From: Thiomargarita sp.
GTDB lineage: Bacteria; Pseudomonadota; Gammaproteobacteria; Beggiatoales; Beggiatoaceae
Assembly (NCBI GenBank): GCA_020721025.1
Contig: DYNO01000031.1
Coordinates: 1 to 22,873, forward strand
Length of the DNA stretch: 22,873 nt
Reading direction: 5' to 3'
Shown: positions 1 through 6,766 of the stretch, in pieces
How positions within the stretch are numbered: position 1 is the first letter of the stretch
Layout of the letters: the number at the start of each line of letters is the position of its first letter
Translations under genes and position numbers: made by a program
Notes under the pieces: model-generated
Databases searched by the model: none
What the model saw: the letters and a program-made list of their open reading frames with translations, nothing else
What the model was told of the DNA's origin: nothing

Positions 1-358
1 GAATAGCAAAACGGTCTTTAAATCCCCGCTTCTTGGGCTTAGGATAACCCGGCTTCTTGTTTCCTTGCCGAACTTTACGAAAGAAGTGCTTAAAAGCGTT
101 ATCCAAATCATCAATAACATTACGAGTTATTACCGATGAAACTTCACTATACCACGAAAACTCCACCCGTAAAACTTTCATATAGAATTGATATGCTGCA
201 GCTTTTGACCATTTGAAAATGACATTCCCATCGGAATCTGTTTGACTAAACCATGCCAACGTGTGATTCCAACAATGTCGATAATGACCGCAGGCTTTCT
301 CAAAATAATCAAGCTGATCGGGCTTGGGTCGCAGTTCTACTTTGTGTGCCAGTAACAT
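1..358 (-). CDS. tnpB: IS200/IS605-type OrfB (TnpB) protein, 5' part only
   Basis: The reading frame opens at an ATG at 358 and runs off the left edge, giving about 119 residues. It starts MLLAHKVELRPKPDQ, followed by a Tyr/His/Trp-rich stretch and a basic segment (KKPGYPKPKKRGFKDRF). This is the N-terminal helix-turn-helix part of OrfB/TnpB proteins. TnpB is the RNA-guided nuclease carried by IS200/IS605 elements. Its RuvC-like catalytic residues and the 3' end that normally encodes the guide (omega) RNA would lie outside the window, so activity cannot be judged. An AGGA ribosome site lies 5 bases before the ATG. No TnpA transposase is visible upstream, so this is probably an orfB-only element. 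Two related 5'-end remnants occur near 20.86-20.99 kb. Confidence 0.82.
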   Translation of the reverse strand, partial: MLLAHKVELRPKPDQLDYFEKACGHYRHCWNHTLAWFSQTDSDGNVIFKWSKAAAYQFYMKVLRVEFSWYSEVSSVITRNVIDDLDNAFKHFFRKVRQGNKKPGYPKPKKRGFKDRFAI

Positions 359-402
359 AAAAATCCTGTAAATCAATAGCAACCTAAGTTATCTGTTGTC
401 AA
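359..402 (-). promoter_or_regulatory. Promoter and probable left boundary of the tnpB element
   Basis: Reading the minus strand toward tnpB, TTGACA lies at 402-397 and a weak -10 (TATTGA) at 378-373 with an 18-base spacer, then AGGA at 367-364 and the ATG. The same TTGACAAC octamer precedes both tnpB remnants near 20.8-20.9 kb. It may therefore mark the insertion site or left end as well as the -35 box. The boundary assignment is inference. Confidence 0.4.
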
Positions 403-544
403 CTGTTATGGTAACAGGACGAAGCACTGACAATGGGTTAGTCGTAACTAGAGAGACCAAAATTTGCGAGATAGTTGGAAGTTACGCAGTTCAAATCTAA
501 TTTTCAATTGATTCAAAACACCAATATTTTGATCTATCTTTTTC

Positions 545-701
545 CTCGTTCCAATGCTCCGAGGCTGTAAAAGAACTCCCAAAATTGACAATTTTTGACT
601 TGTAAGTTGTTGATTTTACATAACTGAAAATCCAAAAAATGAGGTTCTTTTACAGCCTCTCAACTTGGTAATGCCTGCTGAGAAGCTCTGCTTCGTGATG
701 T
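545..701. repeat. Palindromic repeat interrupted by a 99-bp insertion
   Basis: CTCGTTCCAATGCTCC at 545-560 is the outer part of the palindromic repeat seen intact at 12622. After the insertion at 561-659 a diverged version of the rest of the repeat continues (TTGGTAATGC, then a GAAGC-TCT-GCTTC hairpin) to about 701. The insertion sits in the loop of the first hairpin of the repeat. Apart from this and the tnpB leader, the 359-764 gap holds nothing else I can identify. Confidence 0.6.
561..659. mobile_element. MITE-like element with 16-bp perfect inverted repeats
   Basis: GAGGCTGTAAAAGAAC at 561-576 is the exact reverse complement of GTTCTTTTACAGCCTC at 644-659, enclosing about 67 bp with no reading frame. 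This has the form of a non-autonomous deletion derivative of an insertion sequence. No target duplication is evident. A related single end (TTCTTTTACAGCCTC) lies at 17842-17856. No transposase that could mobilise it is in the window and I do not name the IS family. Confidence 0.68.
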
Positions 702-764
702 TTAAAATTCGTCAAGCCGAGCTTGTAACACATTCATGACCAAGTTAAAGATTCAAACAAACAA

Positions 765-2813
765 TCACACCTGCCCATAACTCAAACTGGTTCTAATCCA
801 ACGTTTTATCAACGCATTACATGACGCTGGGTGTTTTGCTAACAATTCATCGGCAATGGATGCAATCTGTTCTAAAAAATCTTTATCGCGTTCCAAATCG
901 GCAACCCGTAAATTCATCACACCGGTTTGTTTGGTGCCCAACACTTCGCCGGGGCCCCGAATTTCTAAGTCTTTCTGTGCAATGAAAAAACCATCATTGG
1001 ATTTCCGAATCGCCGCGAGTCGAACTTTCGCAATGTCCGTCAATGGCGGTTGATACAAAAGCACACAGAAACTTTCTTGATAACCACGCCCGACCCGCCC
1101 CCGTAATTGATGCAATTGTGCCAAGCCCAACCGTTCAGCATTTTCAATAATCATCAAGCTGGCATTCGGCACGTCAACCCCCACTTCAATCACGGTCGTC
1201 GCCACCAATACCGCAATATCGCCATTTTTAAATTGTGCCATCATCGCCTCTTTATCTTTGTTTTTCATCCGACCATGAACCAAGCCTATCGGTAAATCTG
1301 GCAACAGCGCAGTGAGATAATGTGCCGTTTCTTCCGCCGCTTGCAGTTGTAATTTGTCAGATTCCTCGATCAGTGGGCAGACCCAATAGGCTTGTCGTCC
1401 TTGTTGGCAAACGTGACGAATTCGCATAATAATTTCATCACGGCGACTATTGGGAATGACAGCCGTGTTGACGGGGGTACGTCCCGCGGGCAATTCATCA
1501 ATCACTGAGGTGTCTAAATCGGCATACGCAGTCATCGCAAGCGTGCGTGGAATGGGAGTAGCTGTCATAATAAGTTGATGTGGATAACTATTTTGCTGCG
1601 CGCCCTTGTTGCGTAATGCCAGCCGTTGATGCACGCCAAACCGATGTTGTTCGTCAATAATCACCAATCCCAACTTGGCAAAGGTGACTTTATCTTGAAA
1701 TAGCGCATGAGTTCCAATGGCAATCGCAGTATTTCCTGATGCAATTTCTTCCATTGCCAACCCACGCTTTTTCTGCGTTAAACTGCCACTCAACCATGCA
1801 ATTTTTAAATTTAACGGAGTCAACCAATTGGTAAAGGTTTGTTTATGTTGCTCTGCGAGCAATTCGGTCGGTGCCATCACCGCGACTTGATACCCCGCTT
1901 CCACCACTTGCAATGCAGATAATGCCGCGACCACCGTTTTGCCCGAACCCACATCGCCTTGAACTAAACGCAACATGGGACGAGTTTGTGCAAGATCATC
2001 ACAAATTTCATCAAAAACCCGTTGTTGCGCTTGAGTCAGCATGAAGGGGAGCGCGTCGAACAAAGCCACTGCTAATTCTCCCACTGGGGCAATTTTGGGC
2101 GCGAGATGACGTTGTGTATTGAGCCGTAGGGCGCGTAAACTGAGATGTTGAGCAAGTAATTCTTCAAAAGCCAGACGACGACGCGCGGGATGTGTCAGAT
2201 TTTGCAAGCGTTCGATGGATTCGTGGGGCGCGGGGAAATGCAATAATTCCAAAGCCTCACGAAATGATATTAAATGCAGTTTTGTTAAGATATCTTGCGG
2301 AATATATTCAATAATTTCGATTTTTTCAAAGGCTTGCTTAACAATGGATTGTAAAACCGATTGTGATAAATTGCCGCTACTGGGATAAATCGCAGTCAGA
2401 TGGTTTTGCAGCGAATCGGCGGGCGTGTCTGGGCTGAGAATTTCATATTGTGGATGAATCATTTCAATACAATCATTGCCTTGTCGCACTTCACCAAAGC
2501 AACGAATCGCACTGCCAACGTTGAATTTTGCAATTTGAGAGGGAAAAAAATGGAAAAATTTGAGATGAAGCACGCCAGAACCGTCGCTGATACTGCAAAT
2601 AAATAACCGCTTTTTGCTAGAAGTCACTTCGGTTGCAATGATAATGGCTTCTACGAGGGCAAACTGTCCGACATTGAGGTGCTGAATTTCAATGAGGTGA
2701 GTACGGTCTTCATAACGCAACGGGAGATGAAACAGCGCATCTTCTAATGTTTCTATCCCCAGTTTTGCCAATTGTGCCGAAAGATACGCGCCAATGCCGG
2801 GCAAGTTTGTCAT
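765..2813 (-). CDS. recG: ATP-dependent DNA helicase RecG
   Basis: RecG remodels stalled replication forks and Holliday junctions by double-stranded DNA translocation. The 682 residues match the usual length (about 690). The N-terminal wedge/OB region (about 1-160) begins with the conserved LPGIGAYLS and LPLRYEDRT. The helicase core shows Walker A GDVGSGKT (286-293), motif II DEQH (387-390), MTATPIPRTLAM (416-426), and a C-terminal ENAERLGLAQLHQLRGRVGRG segment. The ATG at 2813 is preceded directly in frame by TGA, so it is the earliest possible start, and AAAGG lies about 8 bases upstream. It stands alone. It lies about 2.6 kb left of the DnaA-box cluster and is transcribed away from it. Confidence 0.97.
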   Translation of the reverse strand: MTNLPGIGAYLSAQLAKLGIETLEDALFHLPLRYEDRTHLIEIQHLNVGQFALVEAIIIATEVTSSKKRLFICSISDGSGVLHLKFFHFFPSQIAKFNVGSAIRCFGEVRQGNDCIEMIHPQYEILSPDTPADSLQNHLTAIYPSSGNLSQSVLQSIVKQAFEKIEIIEYIPQDILTKLHLISFREALELLHFPAPHESIERLQNLTHPARRRLAFEELLAQHLSLRALRLNTQRHLAPKIAPVGELAVALFDALPFMLTQAQQRVFDEICDDLAQTRPMLRLVQGDVGSGKTVVAALSALQVVEAGYQVAVMAPTELLAEQHKQTFTNWLTPLNLKIAWLSGSLTQKKRGLAMEEIASGNTAIAIGTHALFQDKVTFAKLGLVIIDEQHRFGVHQRLALRNKGAQQNSYPHQLIMTATPIPRTLAMTAYADLDTSVIDELPAGRTPVNTAVIPNSRRDEIIMRIRHVCQQGRQAYWVCPLIEESDKLQLQAAEETAHYLTALLPDLPIGLVHGRMKNKDKEAMMAQFKNGDIAVLVATTVIEVGVDVPNASLMIIENAERLGLAQLHQLRGRVGRGYQESFCVLLYQPPLTDIAKVRLAAIRKSNDGFFIAQKDLEIRGPGEVLGTKQTGVMNLRVADLERDKDFLEQIASIADELLAKHPASCNALIKRWIRTSLSYGQV

Positions 2814-3164
2814 TCAAGCAACCTTTATTTTTCAGTAAATTAGCGGTCTGAACCTAATCATCATCATCAAGATTACGGACAGTTTGATATAGCCAACGCA
2901 CCGTAAAAAGAATATTCAAATCTGTGAAGTTTCGTACAAATTTGACAGGTTCAGATTATCTTTTTATAGTGCTTCAACTATAAGCAGAGATTCAAACCTG
3001 TCAGGTTTTAGAAAGCCAACAGGTTTAAAATGATCAAAAATGGAAATTCTATTCTCCAATCAGTTGAATAACAACGAATTTTTAAAATTATCCAACGGAT
3101 TGGTAATCAAAACTGACACCCTGTTCATTTCGTGAATTACAGGTTCAGACCATCTGCTGATAAC
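2814..3164. other. Intergenic region with AACCTG palindromic repeats
   Basis: No gene is visible. The region holds several copies of an AACCTG/CAGGTT word: GACAGGTT at 2944, a 13-bp palindrome AACCTGTCAGGTT at 2995-3007, CAACAGGTTT near 3018 and CAGGTTCAGACC near 3141. GACAGGTT and the downstream AACCTGTC can also pair as a longer hairpin. A sister palindrome (AACCTGACAGGTT) occurs at 12549-12561. It probably also carries the recG promoter, which I could not pin down. Confidence 0.5.
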
Positions 3165-3854
3165 TTACTCAACATCAATAAACCGATCATAAATAAAAAC
3201 AATCAGCAACATCATGCCAAACAGTCCTAACATCACACTGATTAACTTGGTAAACTCCGCAGGTAAAGCCGATTTTGCAGCTTCTGGCGCAGGTTTGACA
3301 TCTGCCACAGGTTGTGGTGCAGGCGGCGTGACTGGGGCGGTTGATGTCGCTGGAGTCGGCTCGGACATGGAAGCGGTAGGCGCGGCGGGTTGGGGCGCAG
3401 CAGGCGGCGTTGGCTTCGTTTCTGCGACGGGGGGAGGAGTGACCTCAGCAGGAGCGGGTGCTGGAGCCGCTTCAGCAATTTCTAGCAAGCTACCGCAGGT
3501 AATTTTATCCGTTTTGCGATTTTTCCACTGCGTTCCCTGCCGTTTAAATTCCGTATTCGCTTCTTGTGCTGGAATAGCTTTGATCTGCTCCAACGGTGGT
3601 AGCGTCAATGTTTCTTTTAATTTCAGCGTATTATAATTACAACGATTAGAAAAAGCATCTGGATTGGCTTGCATCAGCGCAATCGCCACTTGGAAGGGGT
3701 CAACGCTGTCATCTGGGCGCAATGCTATCGCAATTTCCCACAAAGTTTTGCCCTTGGTCACCGGTCCAAAACTCGTGGGTTTTTCCGCGTAGCAACTGAG
3801 TGAAGTAAAACTAAAATAGAGAGTTAAGCCCAACGTCAATAAAATTTTTTGCAT
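3165..3854 (-). CDS. Small FimV/TspA-like LysM-domain membrane protein
   Basis: This is a 229-residue exported protein. A signal peptide spans residues 1-23, with likely cleavage after CYA. A FimV-type LysM region follows (about 28-90) with the family hallmarks: FGPVTKGKTLWEIA, LRPDDSV, an LMQANPDAF-like stretch and a closing LTLPPL. Then come a Pro/Ala-rich linker (about 128-198) and one C-terminal membrane helix (about 205-222). FimV proteins bind peptidoglycan and support polar assembly of type IV pili and chemosensory systems, but are usually 600-1000 residues with a cytoplasmic TPR end. Here only the N-terminal half and membrane anchor remain, so it is a short FimV-like protein rather than FimV itself. 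A purine-rich AAGGCGGC precedes the ATG. Confidence 0.75.
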   Translation of the reverse strand: MQKILLTLGLTLYFSFTSLSCYAEKPTSFGPVTKGKTLWEIAIALRPDDSVDPFQVAIALMQANPDAFSNRCNYNTLKLKETLTLPPLEQIKAIPAQEANTEFKRQGTQWKNRKTDKITCGSLLEIAEAAPAPAPAEVTPPPVAETKPTPPAAPQPAAPTASMSEPTPATSTAPVTPPAPQPVADVKPAPEAAKSALPAEFTKLISVMLGLFGMMLLIVFIYDRFIDVE

Positions 3855-4281
3855 AATTGCCGCCTTAGATGGTAAGAAATTGAGGGAAAATCGTTTTTTA
3901 TTGTACTGCTACCGCACTTGCACGAGATTGAGGCTTATTTTTAACAACAATCTATCAGATCAAATGATTATCAACCATAATTTAACTTTTTCACGGTTTG
4001 CAACCCAAGAAAGTCACCAACGCTGCAAAATACATATTTTTCTAGCAGATGATTGATTTATCAATGAATCAAAATATCATGCCACTGCGATTTTATTATC
4101 AATCTTGGAATGACGAAATTGACAAGAAATTTTCAAACCGTCCACACTATTGTAAGCAGGACAAAGCATTCACGACCGTTTAACATCGCATACCGGGATA
4201 TTAAAAATCAATATTATATAAAACAAAGTCGTATGTTATAATTCTAATTTCAACTTAAACATCACCAAAGGTATTAAAACG
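3855..4281. other. Intergenic region between divergent genes
   Basis: This is a 427-bp AT-rich gap between the minus-strand FimV-like gene and the plus-strand rhodanese gene, so it must carry both promoters. Apart from the -10-like TATAAT at 4237-4242, I see no reading frame, RNA gene or strong repeat. Confidence 0.5.
4214..4242 (+). promoter_or_regulatory. Probable sigma-70 promoter of the rhodanese-plsC pair
   Basis: TATAAT at 4237-4242 lies 40 bases before the ATG. A weak -35 (TTATAT) lies 17 bases upstream of it. An AAAGG ribosome site lies at about 4267-4271. Confidence 0.45.
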
Positions 4282-4746
4282 ATGAAAACCTTTCAAGCAC
4301 TATTGAATGAATCACTGCAACAGATCAAAGAAATCTTTCCTTGGGATTTACAAGAAATCATCGCCTCCAAGCAACCCCTTCTGCTCGATGTGCGTGAACC
4401 TTATGAATTTGAAAAGTTTCATATTAAAAATTCCATCAACGTGCCCCGCGGCATTTTAGAAACTGCGTGCGAATATGGGTTTGAAGACACTGTGCCAGAG
4501 TTGGTGCAAGCCCGTGATAAGGAAGTGATTGTCATTTGTCGCTCTGGCAATCGCAGTGTGTTTGCCGCGCACACCATGCAGCTAATGGGCTATCAATCCG
4601 TCGTTTCCTTAAAAACTGGGATACGAGGCTGGAATGATTACGAATTACCGCTTTATAATCTGCAACATCAATTAGTTGAGATCGAAGAAGTTGACAAAAT
4701 CCTTAACCTCCCCTTGCGTCCCGATCAACTGCCTCCAAAGAATTAA
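4282..4746 (+). CDS. Rhodanese-like sulfurtransferase
   Basis: A 154-residue single-domain rhodanese, predicted cytoplasmic with no signal peptide. The N-terminal part carries the conserved LLLDVREPYEFEKFHI (about 33-48). The active loop is CRSGNRS (86-92), with Cys86 as the persulfide-forming residue. GIRGWNDYELPL closes the domain. Enzymes of this kind move sulfane sulfur from thiosulfate or protein persulfides to acceptors, which would suit a sulfur-oxidising host, but the donor and acceptor cannot be read from sequence. Its stop is 2 bases before the next ATG, so it is very likely co-transcribed with the PlsC-like gene. Confidence 0.9.
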   Translation: MKTFQALLNESLQQIKEIFPWDLQEIIASKQPLLLDVREPYEFEKFHIKNSINVPRGILETACEYGFEDTVPELVQARDKEVIVICRSGNRSVFAAHTMQLMGYQSVVSLKTGIRGWNDYELPLYNLQHQLVEIEEVDKILNLPLRPDQLPPKN

Positions 4747-4748
4747 TT

Positions 4749-5423
4749 ATGTCGATATTCAGCATGATACTCAGCTTATTGCTACTTTACGGATTGGTGC
4801 GACTCATCATTGCCTGCCAACGGGCGCAAGGGGCAGAATGGGGAAACAGAGGGTTAAATGGGATTGATGGCTTAAATCGGCTATTTTGCAAACATTACCA
4901 TCGTCTGCAAGCACAACCGATTGATTTACCAAGGATAGGAGCCGCCATTGTGGTTGCCAATCATTTATCCGGCTTAGACCCGATGTTACTTCTTGCTGCC
5001 AGTCCGCGCCCGCTGCGTTTTCTCATTTTACGACAAGAATACGAACGATTTTGGTTGAAATGGTTTTTTGCTCGAATTGGTTGCATCCCTGTTGACCGTG
5101 AAACGCGTCCAGAATTGGCACTACGCGCGGCACTTCATGCGTTGCAACAAGGTGAAGTGATTGCTATTTTTCCCCAAGCGACCTTTGTTGCCCCCGGCGA
5201 ATCGAAGAAATTGAAAAAAGGCAGTTTTTGGCTCGCCAATCAGGTCAATTGTGCAATTTATCCGGTACACATCGCGGGCATTCGGCGCGTCGGCACGATT
5301 TTTCCCGCCATTTTCACGCGCAATCACGCCACTTTGACCACTTATCCACCAACCTTGTGTCCCGAACAGGAATGTATCGAAACGGTGCAAGCCTTGTTAG
5401 AAGATCGTTTGCTCCATAATTAA
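4749..5423 (+). CDS. PlsC-like 1-acylglycerol-3-phosphate acyltransferase
   Basis: A 224-residue membrane-anchored acyltransferase with a hydrophobic N-terminus (about 3-24) and the LPLAT fold. Motif I is NHLSGLDP (71-78), giving the catalytic HX4D (His72, Asp77). VDRETR (115-120) is motif II-like, FPQAT (141-145) occupies motif III and YPVHIAG (171-177) motif IV. The family makes phosphatidic acid from lysophosphatidic acid at the inner membrane. Motif III is unusual: the family norm is FPEGT, and the Glu that helps bind the phosphate of the acceptor is Gln here, so the acceptor may differ (for example an ornithine-lipid or other lyso-lipid). It is translationally close to the rhodanese gene and directly precedes the DnaA-box region. 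Confidence 0.85.
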   Translation: MSIFSMILSLLLLYGLVRLIIACQRAQGAEWGNRGLNGIDGLNRLFCKHYHRLQAQPIDLPRIGAAIVVANHLSGLDPMLLLAASPRPLRFLILRQEYERFWLKWFFARIGCIPVDRETRPELALRAALHALQQGEVIAIFPQATFVAPGESKKLKKGSFWLANQVNCAIYPVHIAGIRRVGTIFPAIFTRNHATLTTYPPTLCPEQECIETVQALLEDRLLHN

Positions 5424-5690
5424 TTGATTTAAATTAATAATTATCAAAAACGAGGTAAGTGGCTACCTGTGGATAACTCTGTGGATAACTTGTGCATAAG
5501 CTGTGAACAACGGGTGAACAACTGTCCGCGTACCGCCCATTTTAACGTTTTGCCGCAGTTCTTCACAATTTATCCACAGGCAATTTTTGCTCATAATCAA
5601 TTGAATATTAAAGATATTTTAGAGTTATCCACAGACTTATTCACAACTACTACTATTTAAATAAATAACTAATAGTTATAGGAAAAACAT
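5418..5690. other. DnaA-box cluster, candidate replication origin (oriC-like)
   Basis: About nine DnaA boxes (consensus TTATNCACA) lie within 180 bp. Five are on the minus strand, starting at 5468, 5480, 5491, 5502 and 5513, stepping 12, 11, 11, 11 bp. The first three are perfect, the fourth has one mismatch and the fifth two. Four face the other way: 5559 (one mismatch), 5570 (perfect, 11 bp later), 5625 and 5637 (both perfect). An AT-rich stretch at 5581-5624 separates the plus-oriented pairs. The last box is followed by A, then CTACTACTA, then a run of A/T to about 5680, which matches the DnaA-trio plus unwinding-element layout described in bacterial origins. The left flank (5418-5450) is also very AT-rich. 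Inward-facing arrays with 2-bp gaps are known from E. coli oriC. Neither dnaA nor gidA is in the window. Alternatives are a DnaA-titration or regulatory site. Confidence 0.72.
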
Positions 5691-5692
5691 TG

Positions 5693-6598
5693 ATGAAAGC
5701 GAGATTATTTGTTCTAACGCTGTACTTGTTTTCATGGTTATCCTTGCCAACCGCGCATAAATTAGCGGAATTATTAGCAAAAATATTTTTACGTTACTTT
5801 CCTCAAGCCCGCCTTGTTCACGTTATGCGAGTCAATCTCAAGTTATGTTTTCCACAATTAACTCAGGAAGAGCGACAAGAATTGTTAAAAAACAGCATGA
5901 TAGAAACAGTTAAAACGTTTACCGAACTCGGCGCGTTGTGGCTATGGCAACCGGAAAACACCTTGAATTTAATCAAAAAAATCAGTGGCGAATCCTTGTT
6001 GCAACAAGCACGGGCTGAAGGAAAAAAGATTATTTTACTCACACCCCATTTCGGCGCGTGGGAATTGACGGGATTGTACGCTCAAACGCATTATCCGATG
6101 GTGGCATTGTATCGACCGCCTAAGATTTTGAGTCTCAACGAATTTATCTTGAAAGCCCGGCAACGTAGCGGAGGACATTATGTTAGCATTGATCGGGCGG
6201 GAATTCGCAGCTTGTATGAAACCTTGCGACGTGGGGATGTGGTGGGGATTTTGCCGGATCAAGTGCCTCATGATAAGAATAATCAAACGTTTGCACCTTT
6301 TTTCGGTGTGATGGCAGAAACGATAACCTTGGTTGCGCGATTGGCTCAAAAAACTGGAGCGGTAGTGATTTTCACTTACGCGGAACGGTTGCCACAAGGA
6401 CAAGGATTTCATTTGCATTTTTTTCCTGCACCGGAAGGGATTGATTCAACAGATTTAAATCTTGCGACTCACGCGTTAAATGTCGGTGTTGAACAGTGTT
6501 TGCAATCTCATATTTCACAATATCAATGGAGTTATAAACGGTTTAAAACCCGTCCGACAGGTGAACCCGATGTTTATTGCAGAGATTCAACTGATTGA
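5693..6598 (+). CDS. LpxL/HtrB-type lysophospholipid (lipid A) acyltransferase
   Basis: A 301-residue inner-membrane acyltransferase of the bacterial lipid A biosynthesis family. It adds a secondary acyl chain to Kdo-lipid A or a related acceptor. An N-terminal hydrophobic segment is followed by the HX4E catalytic motif in LLTPHFGAWELTGLY (His119, Glu124). A central YRPPK segment and the conserved GILPDQVPHDKNNQTFAPFFG stretch come next, and YQWSYKRFKTRP lies near the end, all family signatures. I use the ATG at 5693, which has AGGA 9 bases upstream. A TTG one codon earlier is possible. Its promoter must overlap the DnaA-box region directly upstream, so DnaA binding could also affect its expression. 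Which acyl position it serves is not determinable. Confidence 0.9.
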   Translation: MKARLFVLTLYLFSWLSLPTAHKLAELLAKIFLRYFPQARLVHVMRVNLKLCFPQLTQEERQELLKNSMIETVKTFTELGALWLWQPENTLNLIKKISGESLLQQARAEGKKIILLTPHFGAWELTGLYAQTHYPMVALYRPPKILSLNEFILKARQRSGGHYVSIDRAGIRSLYETLRRGDVVGILPDQVPHDKNNQTFAPFFGVMAETITLVARLAQKTGAVVIFTYAERLPQGQGFHLHFFPAPEGIDSTDLNLATHALNVGVEQCLQSHISQYQWSYKRFKTRPTGEPDVYCRDSTD

Positions 6599-6641
6599 AA
6601 TTTAACAAAAGTTTAACAACTGTCCGAACTGTTGCACATTC

Positions 6642-6650
6642 TGGTATAAT
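6642..6650 (+). promoter_or_regulatory. Extended -10 promoter upstream of hisS
   Basis: TGGTATAAT is a perfect extended -10 (TGnTATAAT). There is no good -35 at the usual distance, as expected for extended -10 promoters. It gives a leader of roughly 110 bases before the hisS start, containing two tiny reading frames. Confidence 0.55.
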
Positions 6651-6766
6651 TTTTTTCAAACCTTTTGGGTGACTATGAAAAAACAACTCATCTTTGTTAA
6701 TTTCTGACGTGAGATGAACAATCCGCCTCATCACAACTTTTAAAACAAAATAGGGAGTCTCTCGCC

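Noticed and set aside
400..500. tRNA-like GTTCAAATC near 490
   Set aside because: No acceptor stem, anticodon arm or CCA can be built around it.
3214..3636. 140-residue Gly/Ala-rich plus-strand frame
   Set aside because: It is antisense to the Pro/Ala-rich linker of the FimV-like gene. The minus frame has a signal peptide, LysM region and membrane helix.
5468..5521. Plasmid-type iterons
   Set aside because: The 11-12 bp spacing could suggest iterons, but the units are DnaA boxes, opposed boxes lie nearby, and there is no rep gene. Surrounding genes are chromosomal housekeeping genes.
5469..5660. 63-residue frame across the DnaA-box cluster
   Set aside because: It exists only because the boxes contain few stops. 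No ribosome site, and the boxes lie on both strands.
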